Source: an uncultured Prevotella sp. (GTDB lineage Bacteria; Bacteroidota; Bacteroidia; Bacteroidales; Bacteroidaceae). Taken from it: a stretch of DNA of 6,570 nt. The stretch spans positions 1 through 6,570 of the forward strand of contig CAMUQM010000112.1 of the NCBI GenBank assembly GCA_947095945.1, in the 5' to 3' direction. The position numbers and the translations under genes are program-made. Position 1 is the first letter of the stretch. Every line of letters begins with the position of its first letter. Below are positions 6,409 to 6,570 of this stretch, one piece after another. The notes under the pieces are model-generated. The model ran no database searches. It saw only the letters and a list, made by a program, of their open reading frames with translations, and was not told the origin of the DNA.

Positions 6409-6466
6409 TCTTTTCATGAAAATAAATATTTCCGTTCGTGAAGAAAAATATTTTTTTTCATGAAAA
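6389..6466. repeat. Array of four palindromes with exact 22-bp spacing
   Basis: The palindromes are TTTTCACGAAAA (6389-6400), TTTTCATGAAAA (6411-6422), TTCGTGAA (6435-6442) and TTTTCATGAAAA (6455-6466). Their centres are at 6394.5, 6416.5, 6438.5 and 6460.5, each 22 bp apart. Between them lie smaller AT palindromes AAATATTT (6424-6431) and AAAATATTTT (6445-6454), centred exactly 11 bp from their neighbours. Arms 6411-6430 and 6447-6466 also form a 20-bp inverted repeat with one mismatch. Spacing of about two helical turns puts every site on nearly one DNA face, as in multi-site regulator binding. A dispersed intergenic repeat family of the genus is the alternative. Confidence 0.85.
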
Positions 6467-6501
6467 TAATTTGAAGATGAGGCTTAACAAGGAGCAGAAT
6501 C

Positions 6502-6570
6502 TTACTTTCTATGTAAGAAAAAGCGCACTAAAAGGAAGTTGATTGGTACACAGATAGCGAACATAGGAAT
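6502..6570 (-). CDS. C-terminal end of a membrane protein, GtrA-like (partial, runs off the right edge)
   Basis: An open minus-strand frame enters at the right edge and stops with TAA (complement of 6502-6504), giving the last 22 codons of a gene. The tail is hydrophobic and then basic, ending CVPINFLLVRFFLHRK. GtrA-family small membrane proteins commonly finish with a hydrophobic helix followed by an NFLxxRFxxFR-type ending, which this resembles. GtrA proteins are thought to help move polyprenyl-phosphate sugars across the membrane, which would fit the two GT-C-like genes downstream. With only 22 residues the family call is tentative; that it is the end of a membrane protein is more secure. 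Confidence 0.5.
   Translation of the reverse strand: MPMFAICVPINFLLVRFFLHRK

Noticed and set aside
6389..6476. CRISPR array
   Set aside because: The conserved unit is only 12 bp with 10-bp AT-rich spacers that resemble each other, and no cas genes are present.
6500..6518. Hairpin TCTTAC / GTAAGA over the stop codon of the partial gene
   Set aside because: The stem is only six base pairs with a 7-nt loop and no following U-tract; too weak to call.
6477..6542. Plus-strand small ORF of 21 codons beginning ATGAGGCTTAAC
   Set aside because: It overlaps the end of the partial minus-strand gene and has no promoter, family or conservation evidence.
1..6570. Insertion sequence, transposase or attachment site
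   Set aside because: No transposase or integrase fragment, and no terminal inverted repeats with target duplications were seen.

Overview
The window looks like a chromosomal piece of a Bacteroidota, most likely a Prevotella-type genome. Four promoters fit the Bacteroidota consensus (a -33 TTTG or TTG, then 19-20 bp, then a -7 TAnnTTTG). Shine-Dalgarno sites are mostly absent, base composition is moderate to AT-rich, and the protein families are typical of that group. The genus is an inference; no database search was possible.

Layout. Positions 1-534 hold no gene. At the left edge a strong minus-strand promoter (68-99) drives a transcript leaving the window. Its leader ends in a boxA-like AGAGTTCTTTGAAA, which suggests an rRNA (or tRNA) operon starts just outside. 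A plus-strand promoter (451-482) then opens a compact three-gene surface-polysaccharide unit: a Wzx-type flippase (535-1977), a left-handed beta-helix O-acetyltransferase (2038-2601) and a GT2 glycosyltransferase (2625-3446). A second promoter (1992-2022) lies between the first two genes. The unit ends at a strong hairpin (3487-3531) that also ends the convergent unit.

On the minus strand, two tandem paralogous polytopic membrane proteins (4924-6276, then 3550-4914) are expressed from a promoter at 6300-6330. They resemble the Bacteroidota family I know as DUF6080. Their first loop has an Asp, then RHPL, then an LLNHWL membrane entry, which recalls GT-C (PMT/ArnT-like) glycosyltransferases that use polyprenyl-phosphate sugars. 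At the right edge the last 22 codons of another minus-strand membrane protein enter the window (6502-6570); the tail is GtrA-like.

How they may work together. The plus unit would modify and flip a lipid-linked glycan: the GT2 adds a sugar, the acetyltransferase decorates it, and Wzx moves it to the periplasm. The minus genes could transfer sugars on the periplasmic side, perhaps with a GtrA-like partner. No polymerase, priming transferase or ligase is recognisable here, so those would be encoded elsewhere.

The most unusual non-coding signal is at 6389-6466, upstream of the minus-strand promoter. Four TTTTCAYGAAAA-type palindromes lie with centres exactly 22 bp apart, and two AT-rich palindromes sit exactly halfway between neighbouring units. 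It looks like a multi-site protein-binding array or a dispersed intergenic repeat.
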